Assembly: GCA_028289605.1 (NCBI GenBank)
Contig: JANQON010000007.1
Location: 78,203 to 142,202 of the forward strand
Origin: Hyphococcus sp.
GTDB taxonomy: Bacteria; Pseudomonadota; Alphaproteobacteria; Caulobacterales; Parvularculaceae
DNA length: 64,000 nt
Reading direction: 5' to 3'
In this document: positions 43,133 through 55,800 of the stretch, piece after piece
Layout of the letters: each line of letters opens with the position of its first letter
Numbering within the stretch: position 1 is the first letter of the stretch
Position numbers and translations under genes: made by a program
Notes under the pieces: generated by a model
Databases searched by the model: none
Told to the model about the DNA's origin: nothing
The model's input: the letters and a program-made list of their open reading frames with translations, nothing else

Positions 43133-44170
43133 ATGTGGAACGCCGATTCCAACGAATTGCCCGCCGTGTTGAAGCGATCCCGGTCTATGCGCCTGCTCCG
43201 GGTCGCCTATCGTCGCGCGGCGCGGCAGCTGGCGGGTTCCGCGGCGAAGGGACCCACTGTGAATATGGCGCTTCAGGGGGGCGGCGCCCTTGGCGCCTTC
43301 ACCTGGGGCGTTCTTGATCGTCTCAGTCGCGAACGGGGATGGCGCTTTAACGCCTTGAGCGGCGCTTCGGCTGGCGCACTGAATGCGGCTGTCTTTGCCG
43401 CCGGCTATACGGAACACGGACCGAAAGGCGCAAGACGCGCGTTGCGAGCGTTTTGGAACGAGGTGTCGCAGGCCGCGGCTTACGCCAATTTTTTGTTTCC
43501 GGCCTCATTGATGACAACGTCGTCGATCTGGGGCCGCGCCTTTTCAGACACTGCCCGCGGCGGAGCCAAAGCCGCCGGCGTCAATCCGTTGAAGGGCATT
43601 CTCGCTCGCCACGTCAGCATAGACGCGCTGCGGTCTCCAGAGGCGCCGTCGCTGTTCGTATCCGCGACCAATATCCTGACGGGCGCGCCGCGCGTTTTTA
43701 CCAATAGCGATCTCTCAATTGAGGCACTGCTCGCGTCGGCGTGTTTGCCGAACATACACCCAACCGTCGAAATCGATGGAACGCCATATTGGGACGGCGG
43801 ACTTTCCGCCAATCCGGCGCTTCGCCCATTGCTTTCAACGGATGTCGACAAACTCATCCTGGTGCGACTGCTCAGTCCAGGAGCGCAGGCGGCGCCGCGC
43901 AACGACCGAGAGATAGAGGAGTATATGCGCAATCTGATATTCTCGCGTCCGCTCGAGATGGAAATCGCCCGTTTACGAAACCGCTTTCATCCGGCGCTGG
44001 AGGAAATCGACATTTCACAACACGCGCAAAGCGCAACGATTTCCAACACGCCCACCGCCTATCTTGTAAACAACCTGTTTACTGCGGGCGTCGCGGCCGC
44101 GGAGGCCTATCTGACAACACGGGCCGCAGCGGACGTGCGCTCGGAATCCGCTATTGCGACGGCCGGATAA
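43133..44170 (+). CDS. patatin-like phospholipase
   Basis: GAGGAG precedes the ATG. The 345-residue product has the oxyanion MALQGGGALGAFTWGVLD, the nucleophile motif LSGASAGALNAAVF (GxSxG) and the Asp in YWDGGLSANP. These form the Ser-Asp dyad of patatins, which cleave acyl chains from lipids. The N-terminal 40 residues are basic without a clear signal. The enoyl-CoA hydratase gene follows. Confidence 0.92.
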   Translation: MWNADSNELPAVLKRSRSMRLLRVAYRRAARQLAGSAAKGPTVNMALQGGGALGAFTWGVLDRLSRERGWRFNALSGASAGALNAAVFAAGYTEHGPKGARRALRAFWNEVSQAAAYANFLFPASLMTTSSIWGRAFSDTARGGAKAAGVNPLKGILARHVSIDALRSPEAPSLFVSATNILTGAPRVFTNSDLSIEALLASACLPNIHPTVEIDGTPYWDGGLSANPALRPLLSTDVDKLILVRLLSPGAQAAPRNDREIEEYMRNLIFSRPLEMEIARLRNRFHPALEEIDISQHAQSATISNTPTAYLVNNLFTAGVAAAEAYLTTRAAADVRSESAIATAG

Positions 44171-44242
44171 CGGCGGCCGCTGGCCAAAGGTCTGTTCTCA
44201 TCGACTGCTTGGCTCTATGTTGACGCAGTCAGGAGACAAAAA

Positions 44243-45004
44243 ATGACGGGCAATCTCGTACTCGAAAGTCATGATAACGGCGTGGCGTTCCTTGCGCTCA
44301 ATCGGCCGGATGCGTTGAACGCATTCACGCCTGACTTGCTGGTTGCGCTGGCCAAAGCCGTGGACGCCGCCAACGCCGCGAGTGATATTCGTTGCCTTGT
44401 CCTTGAGGGAATGGGACGGGCTTTTTCAGCCGGCGTTGACTTGAAACTGCTGCAGTCAGCAACTTTTGAAGCAGGCATGGTCGACGGTGTTTTCGGCAAT
44501 GAAGCCGTATCGGTAACCGACAAGCTGCGTCTATCGAAGAAGCCGGTGATCGCGAAAGTTCACGGCGCTTGTTTTACCGGCGCATTGGAGATGGCGTTGC
44601 ATTGCGATTTTATCCTCACAACGAAGGATACGAAGTTCGGCGACACGCACGCGAAATGGGGATTACGGCCCAGCTGGGGCATGAGCCAGAATCTTGCGCG
44701 CGCCGTCGGGACGCGCCGGGCGAAAGAGCTGTCCTTCACCGCCGCCGCGTTCACCGGCGCCGACGCCGAGGCCTGGGGGCTTGCAAACGCAGCTTTCGCC
44801 GACAAGGACACGCTGGACCGGGAAACATCAGCGCGCGCTACTGCGATCGCCGCGGGGAGCCCGGGGGCAATTGCAGCCTATAAGGACCTTTACGCCGTCC
44901 ACGAACAAAACCTGCCGGTGGAAGACGCCCTTAAACAGGAAGTGGCGCGCCACTATCCCGAAATCACGGACACAACAGACCGGCTCAAGGGGTTCGGCGC
45001 ATGA
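44243..45004 (+). CDS. enoyl-CoA hydratase/isomerase family protein
   Basis: AGGAG precedes the ATG. The 253-residue crotonase has ALNRPDALNAFTPDLLVAL, RAFSAGVDLKLL and VIAKVHGACFTGALEMALHCDFILTTKDTKFGDTHAKWGLRPSWGMSQ, where the oxyanion-hole pattern is clear. The second catalytic Glu expected after GL.P is not obvious, so the exact reaction is uncertain. Its stop overlaps the next start (ATGA). Confidence 0.9.
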   Translation: MTGNLVLESHDNGVAFLALNRPDALNAFTPDLLVALAKAVDAANAASDIRCLVLEGMGRAFSAGVDLKLLQSATFEAGMVDGVFGNEAVSVTDKLRLSKKPVIAKVHGACFTGALEMALHCDFILTTKDTKFGDTHAKWGLRPSWGMSQNLARAVGTRRAKELSFTAAAFTGADAEAWGLANAAFADKDTLDRETSARATAIAAGSPGAIAAYKDLYAVHEQNLPVEDALKQEVARHYPEITDTTDRLKGFGA

Positions 45005-45678
45005 ATGAGCAATCAGCCCCGCCTCGCCTCCGCCTGTTAATTGACATCGTTTCGGATCCCGTTTGTCCCTGGTGTTATGTGGGGCTGAAGTCCTTTCAGG
45101 CTGCGCGGGATCGGATTGCGGGCGAATACCAGATCCTGCCCCGCATCCGCGCCTATATGTTGAATCCGGATACGCCGGCGGCGGGTGTTGACCGGCTCGC
45201 CTATTACGAAAAGAAGTTCCCGGACGCGGCCAAACGGGAAGAAATGGCCATGTCGCTGAAGGCGGCCGCCATGGGCGCAGGATTCAAGTTCGATCCGGCG
45301 ACGCCCAAACATTTGCCGAACACGGCGAAAGCCCATCAGATCATCCGCCTCGCCCATTTCGACGGGGCGCAAGAGCGGGTCGCCGAAAAGCTCTACGGCG
45401 CCTACTGGGATGACGGCGCCGACATCGGCGATGAAGACGTTCTCGTCCAAATCGCAGAGGAAGCGGGACTGGACGCCGACAATGCCCGCCGCGATCTTGC
45501 CAGCCCAAAATCGAAGAATGAAATCCTCGCCGAAGCGGAAGCGTTCCGGCGCGCCGGCGTCACCGGCGTGCCCACCTTTATCATTAACGAACGGGACGGA
45601 TTTTCCGGGGCCCTCCCGCCCGACCGGATGGCCAATGCGTTTCGACAGGCGGCCGAGAATTTGCAACAGGTTTCTTAG
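45001..45678 (+). CDS. DsbA-family oxidoreductase (FrnE-like)
   Basis: This 225-residue protein has IDIVSDPVCPWCYVGLKSFQAAR, the thioredoxin-fold CPWC of FrnE/2-hydroxychromene-type DsbA relatives, and ends GVTGVPTFIINERDGFSGALPPDRM (cis-Pro loop). There is no signal peptide, so it is probably cytoplasmic. It may act as a disulfide isomerase or glutathione-linked enzyme. Its 4-nt overlap with the enoyl-CoA hydratase gene indicates coupling. Confidence 0.9.
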   Translation: MNEQSAPPRLRLLIDIVSDPVCPWCYVGLKSFQAARDRIAGEYQILPRIRAYMLNPDTPAAGVDRLAYYEKKFPDAAKREEMAMSLKAAAMGAGFKFDPATPKHLPNTAKAHQIIRLAHFDGAQERVAEKLYGAYWDDGADIGDEDVLVQIAEEAGLDADNARRDLASPKSKNEILAEAEAFRRAGVTGVPTFIINERDGFSGALPPDRMANAFRQAAENLQQVS

Positions 45679-45679
45679 A

Positions 45680-46585
45680 ATGAGACGGATAATCGCAATA
45701 TTGGTTGTTCTCTTCGTTCCCGTTTGTGTTCAAGCGGGCGAACTGATCAACAGCGCGGACGATTTGCGCAAAGCCGTGCGCCAAGCGGGCAACGGCGCTT
45801 CTTTGACGCTCGCCGCGGGTGAATACGACATCGCCGATCTGAAAATAGCCCGCGACCTGACGCTGCGAGGCGAAGGCGATGTGGTGTTGTTTTCCTCCTC
45901 TCCCACCGCCAAAGGGCTCCTAAACCCCCTGCGAGGCGCTTCGCTGCGGGTTGAGAATCTTGTGTTCCGGGGGACGGTCTCCCCCGACAAAAACGGCGCC
46001 GGCATTCGCCACGACGGACGCGATCTCACCATCATCGATTGCCGGTTTGAGGACAACGAAAACGGCGTCTTGTCCACGGGCGACGCAGACGGCCAAATCT
46101 GGATTTCAGGATCTGAATTCCTGCGCAATGGTCACGGCGACGGCTACTCTCACGGAATTTACGTTTTGCGCGCCGCGCTCCTTGAGATCCAGGAAACGGA
46201 ATTTGTCGGGACGCGCATTGGTCATCATGTAAAATCGCTCGCAGATCGCACGATTGTTGCAAATTCGACGTTGGACGATGGAGACGGCCAGTCAAGCTAT
46301 GCCGTTGACGCATCGAAAGGCGGCGCCGTTCTCATCGAAAACAACACCATCATTCAATCCAAGGATGCCGGCAATTGGACCATCTTCAATTACGACCTCA
46401 GCCGCGGCGGCGAAGCCAAATCATTGATCATCAAAGGCAACCGCATCATCAATCGCGTAAAGAACGGGCGTCTCCTGCGGAATGAGAGCAACCTGTCGCC
46501 GACTATCACGGACAACGAGTTTATCAGCGAAAACGGCGGCCGGTTGGTGGACTGTAAAACCATCGGATCGCAGACACGCTGCTGA
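45680..46585 (+). CDS. secreted right-handed beta-helix protein
   Basis: The ATG at 45680 follows the previous stop by 1 bp. The 301-residue product has a signal peptide (MRRIIAILVVLFVPVCVQAG). The rest is a run of short beta rungs (GASLTLAAGEYDIADLKI; LRVENLVFRGTVSPDKNGAGI; DLTIIDCRFEDNENGVL), as in pectate-lyase-like helices. Such proteins bind or cut polysaccharides; no catalytic triad can be assigned here. Confidence 0.82.
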   Translation: MRRIIAILVVLFVPVCVQAGELINSADDLRKAVRQAGNGASLTLAAGEYDIADLKIARDLTLRGEGDVVLFSSSPTAKGLLNPLRGASLRVENLVFRGTVSPDKNGAGIRHDGRDLTIIDCRFEDNENGVLSTGDADGQIWISGSEFLRNGHGDGYSHGIYVLRAALLEIQETEFVGTRIGHHVKSLADRTIVANSTLDDGDGQSSYAVDASKGGAVLIENNTIIQSKDAGNWTIFNYDLSRGGEAKSLIIKGNRIINRVKNGRLLRNESNLSPTITDNEFISENGGRLVDCKTIGSQTRC

Positions 46586-46898
46586 TCGAGAAATGGTTTG
46601 TCTCGGTACAGACCATAAGACCAGTGACGCGGCTTTTTTTTTGCGCCCAAGCGTCGGTTTTGCAGCTATTAGCAAATATCGCACTAGTACTCGGCCGACA
46701 TTTTCATAAATTTGACGAAAATTTCATGGGTCGATTGTCACTTGACGCCAGCCGCTGCTGACGTTTATGTGCAGTCGCGACTTTGTTTTGGCCGACCCAT
46801 GAGAGACTTGCCCACGGCCAGCCGACTTGAGACTCCAAGACATGGTTGCCTTCCGCCGGCGCGGGCGTCGGCATAGCCATTATAGGAGATCTTGAGAC
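46586..46898 (+). promoter_or_regulatory. 313-bp leader of the cold-shock gene with predicted promoter
   Basis: There is no gene here. TTGACG (46742-46747), 17 bp, then TTATGT (46765-46770) is a plausible sigma70 promoter, giving an RNA leader of about 120 nt before the csp start. Long leaders are usual in cspA-type mRNAs and fold differently with temperature. A T9 run at about 46632 ends the region after the beta-helix gene but lacks a clear hairpin. Confidence 0.5.
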
Positions 46899-47102
46899 AT
46901 GGCTTCAGGCACGGTGAAATGGTTCAACGCAACCAAGGGATACGGTTTCATTGAACCAGACGAAGGCGGCAAGGACGTTTTCGTTCACATTACGGCGGTC
47001 CAGGCTGCAGGCCTTCAGGGGCTGAACGAGGGCCAAAAAGTATCTTATGAAGTCGCCGATCAGCGCGGCAAAACCGCAGCGGCGAACCTGAAAGTCGAAT
47101 AA
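46899..47102 (+). CDS. cold-shock protein (CspA family)
   Basis: This 67-residue OB fold has [32 protein letters not shown] with both RNP motifs. It binds single-stranded RNA and DNA and melts structure in mRNA. AGGAG is 9 bp before the ATG. A terminator follows. Confidence 0.97.
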   Translation: MASGTVKWFNATKGYGFIEPDEGGKDVFVHITAVQAAGLQGLNEGQKVSYEVADQRGKTAAANLKVE

Positions 47103-47129
47103 CTCTAGGTTGCTGAATGCGAATTCTGA

Positions 47130-47157
47130 AACGCCGGCTGTGAGCCGGCGTTTTTGT
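47130..47157 (+). terminator. Rho-independent terminator of csp
   Basis: CGCCGGC (47132-47138) pairs with GCCGGCG (47144-47150) over a 5-nt loop, extended by AA/TT and followed by TTTTTG. It ends the csp gene. Confidence 0.9.
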
Positions 47158-47235
47158 TTTTGGCGCCCTGCGCCATGGACGTCAGCCCAGCTTCGACGTT
47201 GGGACCAATCTGGGTGGGAACGGCGATATGAATGT

Positions 47236-47312
<77 letters not shown>

Positions 47313-47485
47313 TTTGGCTTCTACGTTCCGCAGAACGGCAGGCGTTTACGCGAATTATCCGGTGCGGGCAAGCACAGTCCGGCCCCATTTTTGCGATATT
47401 TGACTAGTATGGCGAAACGGCTCGGCGCAGCCGAGAAAGCGCGCTATGAACCCAATAGATGCGAACAGGTATCGAGGAAGAAAAT

Positions 47486-48451
47486 ATGGCCTGGAAGACA
47501 CGCCTGACATCGCTTGCAGCAGCCTGGGCCGCTTTCGGTTGGTCGGCTTCGCACGCCGAAACGGCGAACCCGGCGATGTGGCGCGCGGCCGACGCCGACA
47601 CCGAAGTCATTTTTCTTGGGACTTTTCATATTCTGCCCAAAAACGTCACATGGCGCACGCCCGCTTTTGAAGTGGCGTTTGCACGTGCTGACATCGTTTA
47701 CTTCGAAGTCGACGCGGCTGCACCGGACGCCCAGTCGAAAACGCTGAGCGTGTTAATGACGGAGGGTTTCAACGAAGATGGCGCGCTCTTATCGAACATG
47801 CTCAGCGAGGACGACGCCGCAAAATTACGCGGCATTGTGACATCGCTTGGGCTGCCTTTTGAAGGCGTTAATCCAATGCGCCCGTGGAACGCGTTTCTGA
47901 CGCTCTCGGTGCAATTCATCGTACAGCAGGGTTTCGATCCTGGCTCCGGCGTCGACAGCGTGCTCCTCGCCGAATCGAGAACCAAAGGCAAAGACGTTCG
48001 TTTTTTTGAGACCATTGAACAACAGCTTGCGCTTTTCACAGAGCTAGACGCAGACACCGAGAAAGATCTGCTTGTCTTGACCATTCGTGATTGGGATGAA
48101 CAAACCGAAGGCTTTGACGATCTGTTCACGGCTTGGAAAAACGGCGACGCGGCGTTCATCAACGAAGAGATGAACCGCACCATGAAAACGCAGGCGCCGA
48201 TTGTGTTTGATCGACTCATTGTTGAACGAAACCGGGCATGGTCGGAAGAAATCGCCAAAATCCTGGAAACCGAAACCGGCGCGGTGTTGGTCGCCGTTGG
48301 CGCTGCGCACCTTGTCGGCGACCAGTCGGTTCAGGCCATGCTGTCGGAAAAAGGCGTCGCCATTGAACGCTATGGCGCGGCTAACGAAGACGCAGACGCA
48401 GTCCACGGCGACGATATCGGCGCGATCCTCAAATCGGTCGGCGAAGAGTAA
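47486..48451 (+). CDS. TraB/GumN-family exported protein
   Basis: GAGGAAG precedes the ATG at 47486; the frame is open slightly further. The 321-residue product has a signal peptide (ending ASHAET), the family start VIFLGTFHILPKNVTW and AVLVAVGAAHLVGDQSVQAML near the end. The TraB/GumN fold has conserved His and Glu and is a suspected hydrolase or protease; its reaction is unproven. Confidence 0.88.
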   Translation: MAWKTRLTSLAAAWAAFGWSASHAETANPAMWRAADADTEVIFLGTFHILPKNVTWRTPAFEVAFARADIVYFEVDAAAPDAQSKTLSVLMTEGFNEDGALLSNMLSEDDAAKLRGIVTSLGLPFEGVNPMRPWNAFLTLSVQFIVQQGFDPGSGVDSVLLAESRTKGKDVRFFETIEQQLALFTELDADTEKDLLVLTIRDWDEQTEGFDDLFTAWKNGDAAFINEEMNRTMKTQAPIVFDRLIVERNRAWSEEIAKILETETGAVLVAVGAAHLVGDQSVQAMLSEKGVAIERYGAANEDADAVHGDDIGAILKSVGEE

Positions 48452-48454
48452 CCC

Positions 48455-52104
<3,650 letters not shown>

Positions 52105-52132
52105 AAAAGCGGCGGACGCTCGCCTGGCCGCG

Positions 52133-53251
52133 TCAAACGCGAAGCGGCATCAGCACATAGAGCGCACGCTCGTCTTCCTCGTCGACGATCACCGTCGGCG
52201 AAGACGGGTCGGCAAGGCGGAACGTTGCGGTTTCGCCGTCGACCTGCTGCGCAACGTCAAGGAGATAGCGCGCATTGAACCCGATTTCGATCGCATCGCC
52301 GCCATAATCGACGGAAAGCTCTTCAAGCGCTGATCCCGCTTCCGGATTGTTGACGGTGAGACGCAGATTGTCGGACTCAAGGGCCAGTTTGACCGACCGG
52401 GTTCGATCCGCCGAAACTGTCGCCACACGGTCAACCGCCTGCGCGAAGTCCTTGGTGTCAACACGCAGAATATTAGCGTTGTCCTTCGGGATAACGCGCT
52501 CATAGTCGGGGAACGAACCATCTATGAGCTTTGAGGTAAGCCGGCCGGCCCCCAGTCCAAATCGGATTTTCGATGTCGATACGGCGATTTCCACGTTGTC
52601 TTCCGCATCCTCAAGCAGCCGAGACAACTCAGCGATGGCCTTGCGCGGCACAATAACCCCCGGCATCGCGCCGGCGCCGTCGGGAAGCGCAGCGTCCAAA
52701 CGCGCGAGCCGATGGCCGTCGGTCGCCGCAGCGCGCAGAAGGGGCGCTTCCCCGTCTGTCTCCGCATGGAAGTAAACGCCGTTCAGATAGTATCGCGTTT
52801 CTTCTTGCGACATCGCAAAACGCGTTTTGTTCAACAATCGTTTCAGATCATCCGTCGGCATCGAAAAACGCGTATCAAGTTCGTCTGTCGTCAGGCTCGG
52901 AAAATCATCATCGGGAAGCACCGCCAAGGCGAATTGGGAGCGCCCGGCCGACACCTGAAGACGTCCGTCCGCCCCGGACAGCTCAAGGCGAACCTGCGAC
53001 CCCTCCGGAAGACGTTTCACGATCTCAAACAGCGTGAGGGCCGACACCGTCGTTGCGCCGCCGTCAGCGACATCCGCCGGCGCATCTTCGGAGACTTCAA
53101 TGTCGAGATCCGTCGCCGTCAGCGTGAGCGCGCCGCCTTGCGCCTGCAGAAGTACGTTTGAGAGAATGGGAATGGTGTTGCGGCGTTCAACGACGCTTTG
53201 CACATGCCCCAACGCCTTAGACAACGCCGACCGTTCAATAGTAACCTTCAT
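52133..53251 (-). CDS. dnaN: DNA polymerase III beta sliding clamp
   Basis: The ATG at 53251 follows GAGACGGGA; 45 nt of upstream open frame is not clamp-like. The 372-residue product has MKVTIERSALSKALGHVQSVVERRNTIPILSNVLL, three repeats of the clamp fold, and ends EEDERALYVLMPLRV. It encircles DNA and tethers polymerase III. Its own -10 TATAAT lies about 120 bp ahead. Confidence 0.98.
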   Translation of the reverse strand: MKVTIERSALSKALGHVQSVVERRNTIPILSNVLLQAQGGALTLTATDLDIEVSEDAPADVADGGATTVSALTLFEIVKRLPEGSQVRLELSGADGRLQVSAGRSQFALAVLPDDDFPSLTTDELDTRFSMPTDDLKRLLNKTRFAMSQEETRYYLNGVYFHAETDGEAPLLRAAATDGHRLARLDAALPDGAGAMPGVIVPRKAIAELSRLLEDAEDNVEIAVSTSKIRFGLGAGRLTSKLIDGSFPDYERVIPKDNANILRVDTKDFAQAVDRVATVSADRTRSVKLALESDNLRLTVNNPEAGSALEELSVDYGGDAIEIGFNARYLLDVAQQVDGETATFRLADPSSPTVIVDEEDERALYVLMPLRV

Positions 53252-53373
53252 TCCCGTCTCAGTCTCCTGGATGCAGTCCCGCGATCGCTCTTCCAAGCTT
53301 TGAAAAATCGCCCTCGGCGCCTTTGGTTAGACGACGCCGGCGTGTGAGAATCGCCGTCGTAGATAGTCCGCGC

Positions 53374-53379
53374 ATTATA
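53374..53379 (-). promoter_or_regulatory. predicted -10 element of the dnaN promoter
   Basis: A perfect TATAAT on the minus strand lies 14 bp below the dnaA terminator and gives a leader of about 115 nt for dnaN. The -35 would fall in the terminator's T-run and is poor. This would make dnaN-recF-gyrB independent of dnaA. Confidence 0.45.
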
Positions 53380-53392
53380 GCCGATCCAACCA

Positions 53393-53438
53393 CTAAAAAG
53401 CTAGCGCCAACGCGGATTTCCCGTGTCGGCGCTAGCTT
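53393..53438 (-). terminator. Rho-independent terminator after dnaA
   Basis: On the minus strand AAGCTAGCGCC pairs with GGCGCTAGCTT (arms 53428-53438 and 53398-53408), followed by a short U-tract. It starts 40 bp after the dnaA stop codon. Confidence 0.85.
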
Positions 53439-53477
53439 AAATTTGGTCTAAAAATCAGGGTCCTAGGGTGGGCCGGT

Positions 53478-54911
53478 TCAGCCCTCGAGCGCTTCGCGGA
53501 TGCGCCCGACGCCATCTTGAAACGCCTTGTCCCGCTCAATCAACGCTTGCGCCCGGCGATAGCTTGACATGACCGTCGTGTGATCGCGGGAAAGCGCTTT
53601 GCCGATGCGCGGGAACGACTCCCCAAGCACCTCGCGCGCGCAGTAAACGATCGCGTGACGGGCCCGCACAATCCGCTGGGGCTGCGCACGGCCGACAATG
53701 TCCGCATGGGTGAGGCCAAAGGCTTCCGCACCCGCCACAATCGCATCTTCCAGGGTCGCAATGCGCCTGACGCTTTGATCCTGCAGACGTGATTTCAACA
53801 CGGACTTCGCCGCGTCCAGATCAACGGTGACCGCCTCTTCGCGATACAACAACAAGATTTGATTGAGCGCGCCGATCGTCTCGCGCGTGCTTTGACCGAA
53901 ATGGCGCGCAATAAACTCCAACACATCGCTGTTGATCATGCATTTTGCGGCGCTTGAGCGAACACGCTTTTTGAGAATGTCCAGTCGCATCTCTTCGTCG
54001 GCGGGATGGACAGGCGCACAAAGCCCGCCCGCCAAGCGATCTGACAGACGCTTTTTGATGCCCGCTTCGGCAAGCTTGGCCGGCGGCAAATCGCCGGCGA
54101 TCGCAACGCGTTTTCCGCTGTCAATCAGGGCGTCAATCACAATAAGTAGCTCCTCCTGTGTTCGGTCTTTGCCGTCGAGAAAATGAATATCGTCAATTGC
54201 GACAACATCATGCTGAAGAAACGCCGCATGCAATGCCTGCGTGTTATTCGACAGCGCGGCGCTGACGCAAGCGTTGATAAGGTTGCGGTAGGTGACATAG
54301 AGCGCAGCGCCGTCTCCGAACTGGCGATCGCCATCGTGACACAGGGCATGCAGCAGGTGCGTTTTTCCAACGCCGGAGTCGCCGTACAGGTAGACGATCT
54401 CAGACGGTGCGCTATTCGACAGCGCCTGCTTCACCGCGGCGGCGGCGATGCGGTTTGAATCCCCCACCGCCAGCGTTTCAAACGTGCGTCTCGCATCCAG
54501 CGGCGCGGCGAGCGACGGCTGCGCACCTGTCTTTTCGGATCGCGATGAGTTGGCGGCGATGCCGGCGCCGGCTTGCCCGTTGGAACTGGCGCGACGCGCT
54601 TCTCGGTCTATGACTTTGGCGGCGCTCTCAGAAAGCGACGCGGAGCGGACCGTGAGCTTGACCCGTTCAACGGGGCCGATTTCGCGGCGCCAGACCTCTG
54701 CGAGCATGGGCAGATAGCGATGATCGAGAATGTCACGTTTCGATTCTGACGGCGTCGAGAACGTTACGCTTTTCGACGTACGTTCCGCCAAACCGAGATC
54801 AAGGAACCATGATCTGTATTTTGCTTCCCCCACTTGTCCGCGCAATGCGGAAAGGTATTTCTCAAACGCTTGCCTGTCGCCCGCGCCGCTTTCGCTACCT
54901 TTGCTGTCCAT
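53478..54911 (-). CDS. dnaA: chromosomal replication initiator DnaA
   Basis: This 477-residue protein has a domain I helix set (FEKYLSALRGQVGEAKYRSWF), Walker A YGDSGVGKTHLLHAL, Walker B VVAIDDIHFLDGK, the AAA+ sensor and the C-terminal DNA-binding helix SRDHTTVMSSYRRAQAL, with the DnaA signature close to consensus. It opens the origin. It is 588 bp below rpsT on the same strand. Confidence 0.98.
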   Translation of the reverse strand: MDSKGSESGAGDRQAFEKYLSALRGQVGEAKYRSWFLDLGLAERTSKSVTFSTPSESKRDILDHRYLPMLAEVWRREIGPVERVKLTVRSASLSESAAKVIDREARRASSNGQAGAGIAANSSRSEKTGAQPSLAAPLDARRTFETLAVGDSNRIAAAAVKQALSNSAPSEIVYLYGDSGVGKTHLLHALCHDGDRQFGDGAALYVTYRNLINACVSAALSNNTQALHAAFLQHDVVAIDDIHFLDGKDRTQEELLIVIDALIDSGKRVAIAGDLPPAKLAEAGIKKRLSDRLAGGLCAPVHPADEEMRLDILKKRVRSSAAKCMINSDVLEFIARHFGQSTRETIGALNQILLLYREEAVTVDLDAAKSVLKSRLQDQSVRRIATLEDAIVAGAEAFGLTHADIVGRAQPQRIVRARHAIVYCAREVLGESFPRIGKALSRDHTTVMSSYRRAQALIERDKAFQDGVGRIREALEG

Positions 54912-55458
54912 GACCGTCTCGCCCGTGTTGAATAATATTCTTTATGGCAATGGATTTCGATAACGCTGACCCACTCATGGCCGGCGTCCGCGTTTCCATA
55001 TTGAATGGATTGAAAACGACGCGCCCCGCGCCGCTTCCAAAAGTGCAATCCGGTTAAGCCCGGAAGGAACCGATGTTCAGAGCAACTCGAATTGAATAAT
55101 TACCATTCGCGATTTTGCCCCAAACCATCCCAGGCCCCTTTTCTTATTGCAACACAAAAAGAACTACGCCGCCCCTGACTATGAGGGGCGAGCCAACGAA
55201 ACGCAACTGGTATTTACTTGAATTCGCGGAATTGTTCCGCACACGTCATATCGACGCTGTGGAGTTCATAGTTAATTTTTTTAGGCTCGCGGTCAAGGAC
55301 GATTCGGCGCCGAAATCCAACTTTTTTGCAGTTTTAAGACAAATCAAAACCTTAGGCGGCGCAACCGACACGCGACGCTAACGCGCACGTGGTGCATAAC
55401 GCAATTTGTGCGTTTGCATGCTTAGCGCAAAGCGCATTTACGTGACGAGAGTGAGCGA
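54912..55458. other. rpsT-dnaA intergenic region, possible dnaA control or origin region
   Basis: Most of this region, bordering the rpsT terminator, holds no credible gene. It is moderately AT-rich, and one near-DnaA box (TTATGCACC, minus strand, 55391-55399) differs from TTATNCACA at one base. No cluster of boxes is seen, so an origin is only a possibility. The frame 55115-55381 has unconvincing composition. Confidence 0.4.
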
Positions 55459-55492
55459 CAAAAAAACAAATTACGACGCGTCGCCGGCGTCG
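55459..55492 (-). terminator. Rho-independent terminator after rpsT
   Basis: On the minus strand CGACGC (55492-55487) pairs with GCGTCG (55479-55474) over a 7-nt loop, then TAATTTG and a T7 run. It starts eight bases after the rpsT stop codon and separates rpsT from dnaA. Confidence 0.7.
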
Positions 55493-55499
55493 ACAAAGC

Positions 55500-55766
55500 T
55501 TACGCTGAGATTGATTTTACGCGTGACGAAAGCCGCGACAGCTTCCGCGCCGCTGTTTTTTTGTGGACGACGCCGCGGGAGACCGCCCGGTGCAATTCCG
55601 GCTGTGCGTTTTTCAATGCTTCAGCCGCCGCCGCCTTGTCGCCGGCGGTAATCGCCTCTTCAACCTTGCGCAGGAATGTCCGCATGCGCGAACGACGCGC
55701 CTTGTTGACCGCAGTGCGCCGAGTGATTTTTCGCACCATTTTCTTGGCTGAAGACGTGTTGGCCAT
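55500..55766 (-). CDS. rpsT: 30S ribosomal protein S20
   Basis: The ATG at 55766 starts [36 protein letters not shown], the S20 signature; a TTG two codons upstream is not used. The 88-residue basic helical protein binds 16S rRNA. Its ribosome site is weak, a known feature of autoregulated S20. Confidence 0.97.
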   Translation of the reverse strand: MANTSSAKKMVRKITRRTAVNKARRSRMRTFLRKVEEAITAGDKAAAAEALKNAQPELHRAVSRGVVHKKTAARKLSRLSSRVKSISA

Positions 55767-55800
55767 CGTCAAGTTTCGCTTTGGTTAATTGATCGAATAA

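Noticed and set aside
46599..46641. hairpin GGTTTGT/ACAGACC plus T9 as a terminator of the beta-helix gene
   Set aside because: The T-run lies well away from the stem, so it does not fit a canonical terminator.
55045..55085. SRP RNA-like CCCGGAAGGA segment
   Set aside because: The conserved symmetric-loop partner (AGCAGCC) and a closing helix are missing, so it is not a 4.5S RNA gene.
55115..55381. 88-residue open frame in the rpsT-dnaA gap
   Set aside because: No ribosome site, no family pattern, odd composition, and the strand is opposite to both neighbours.
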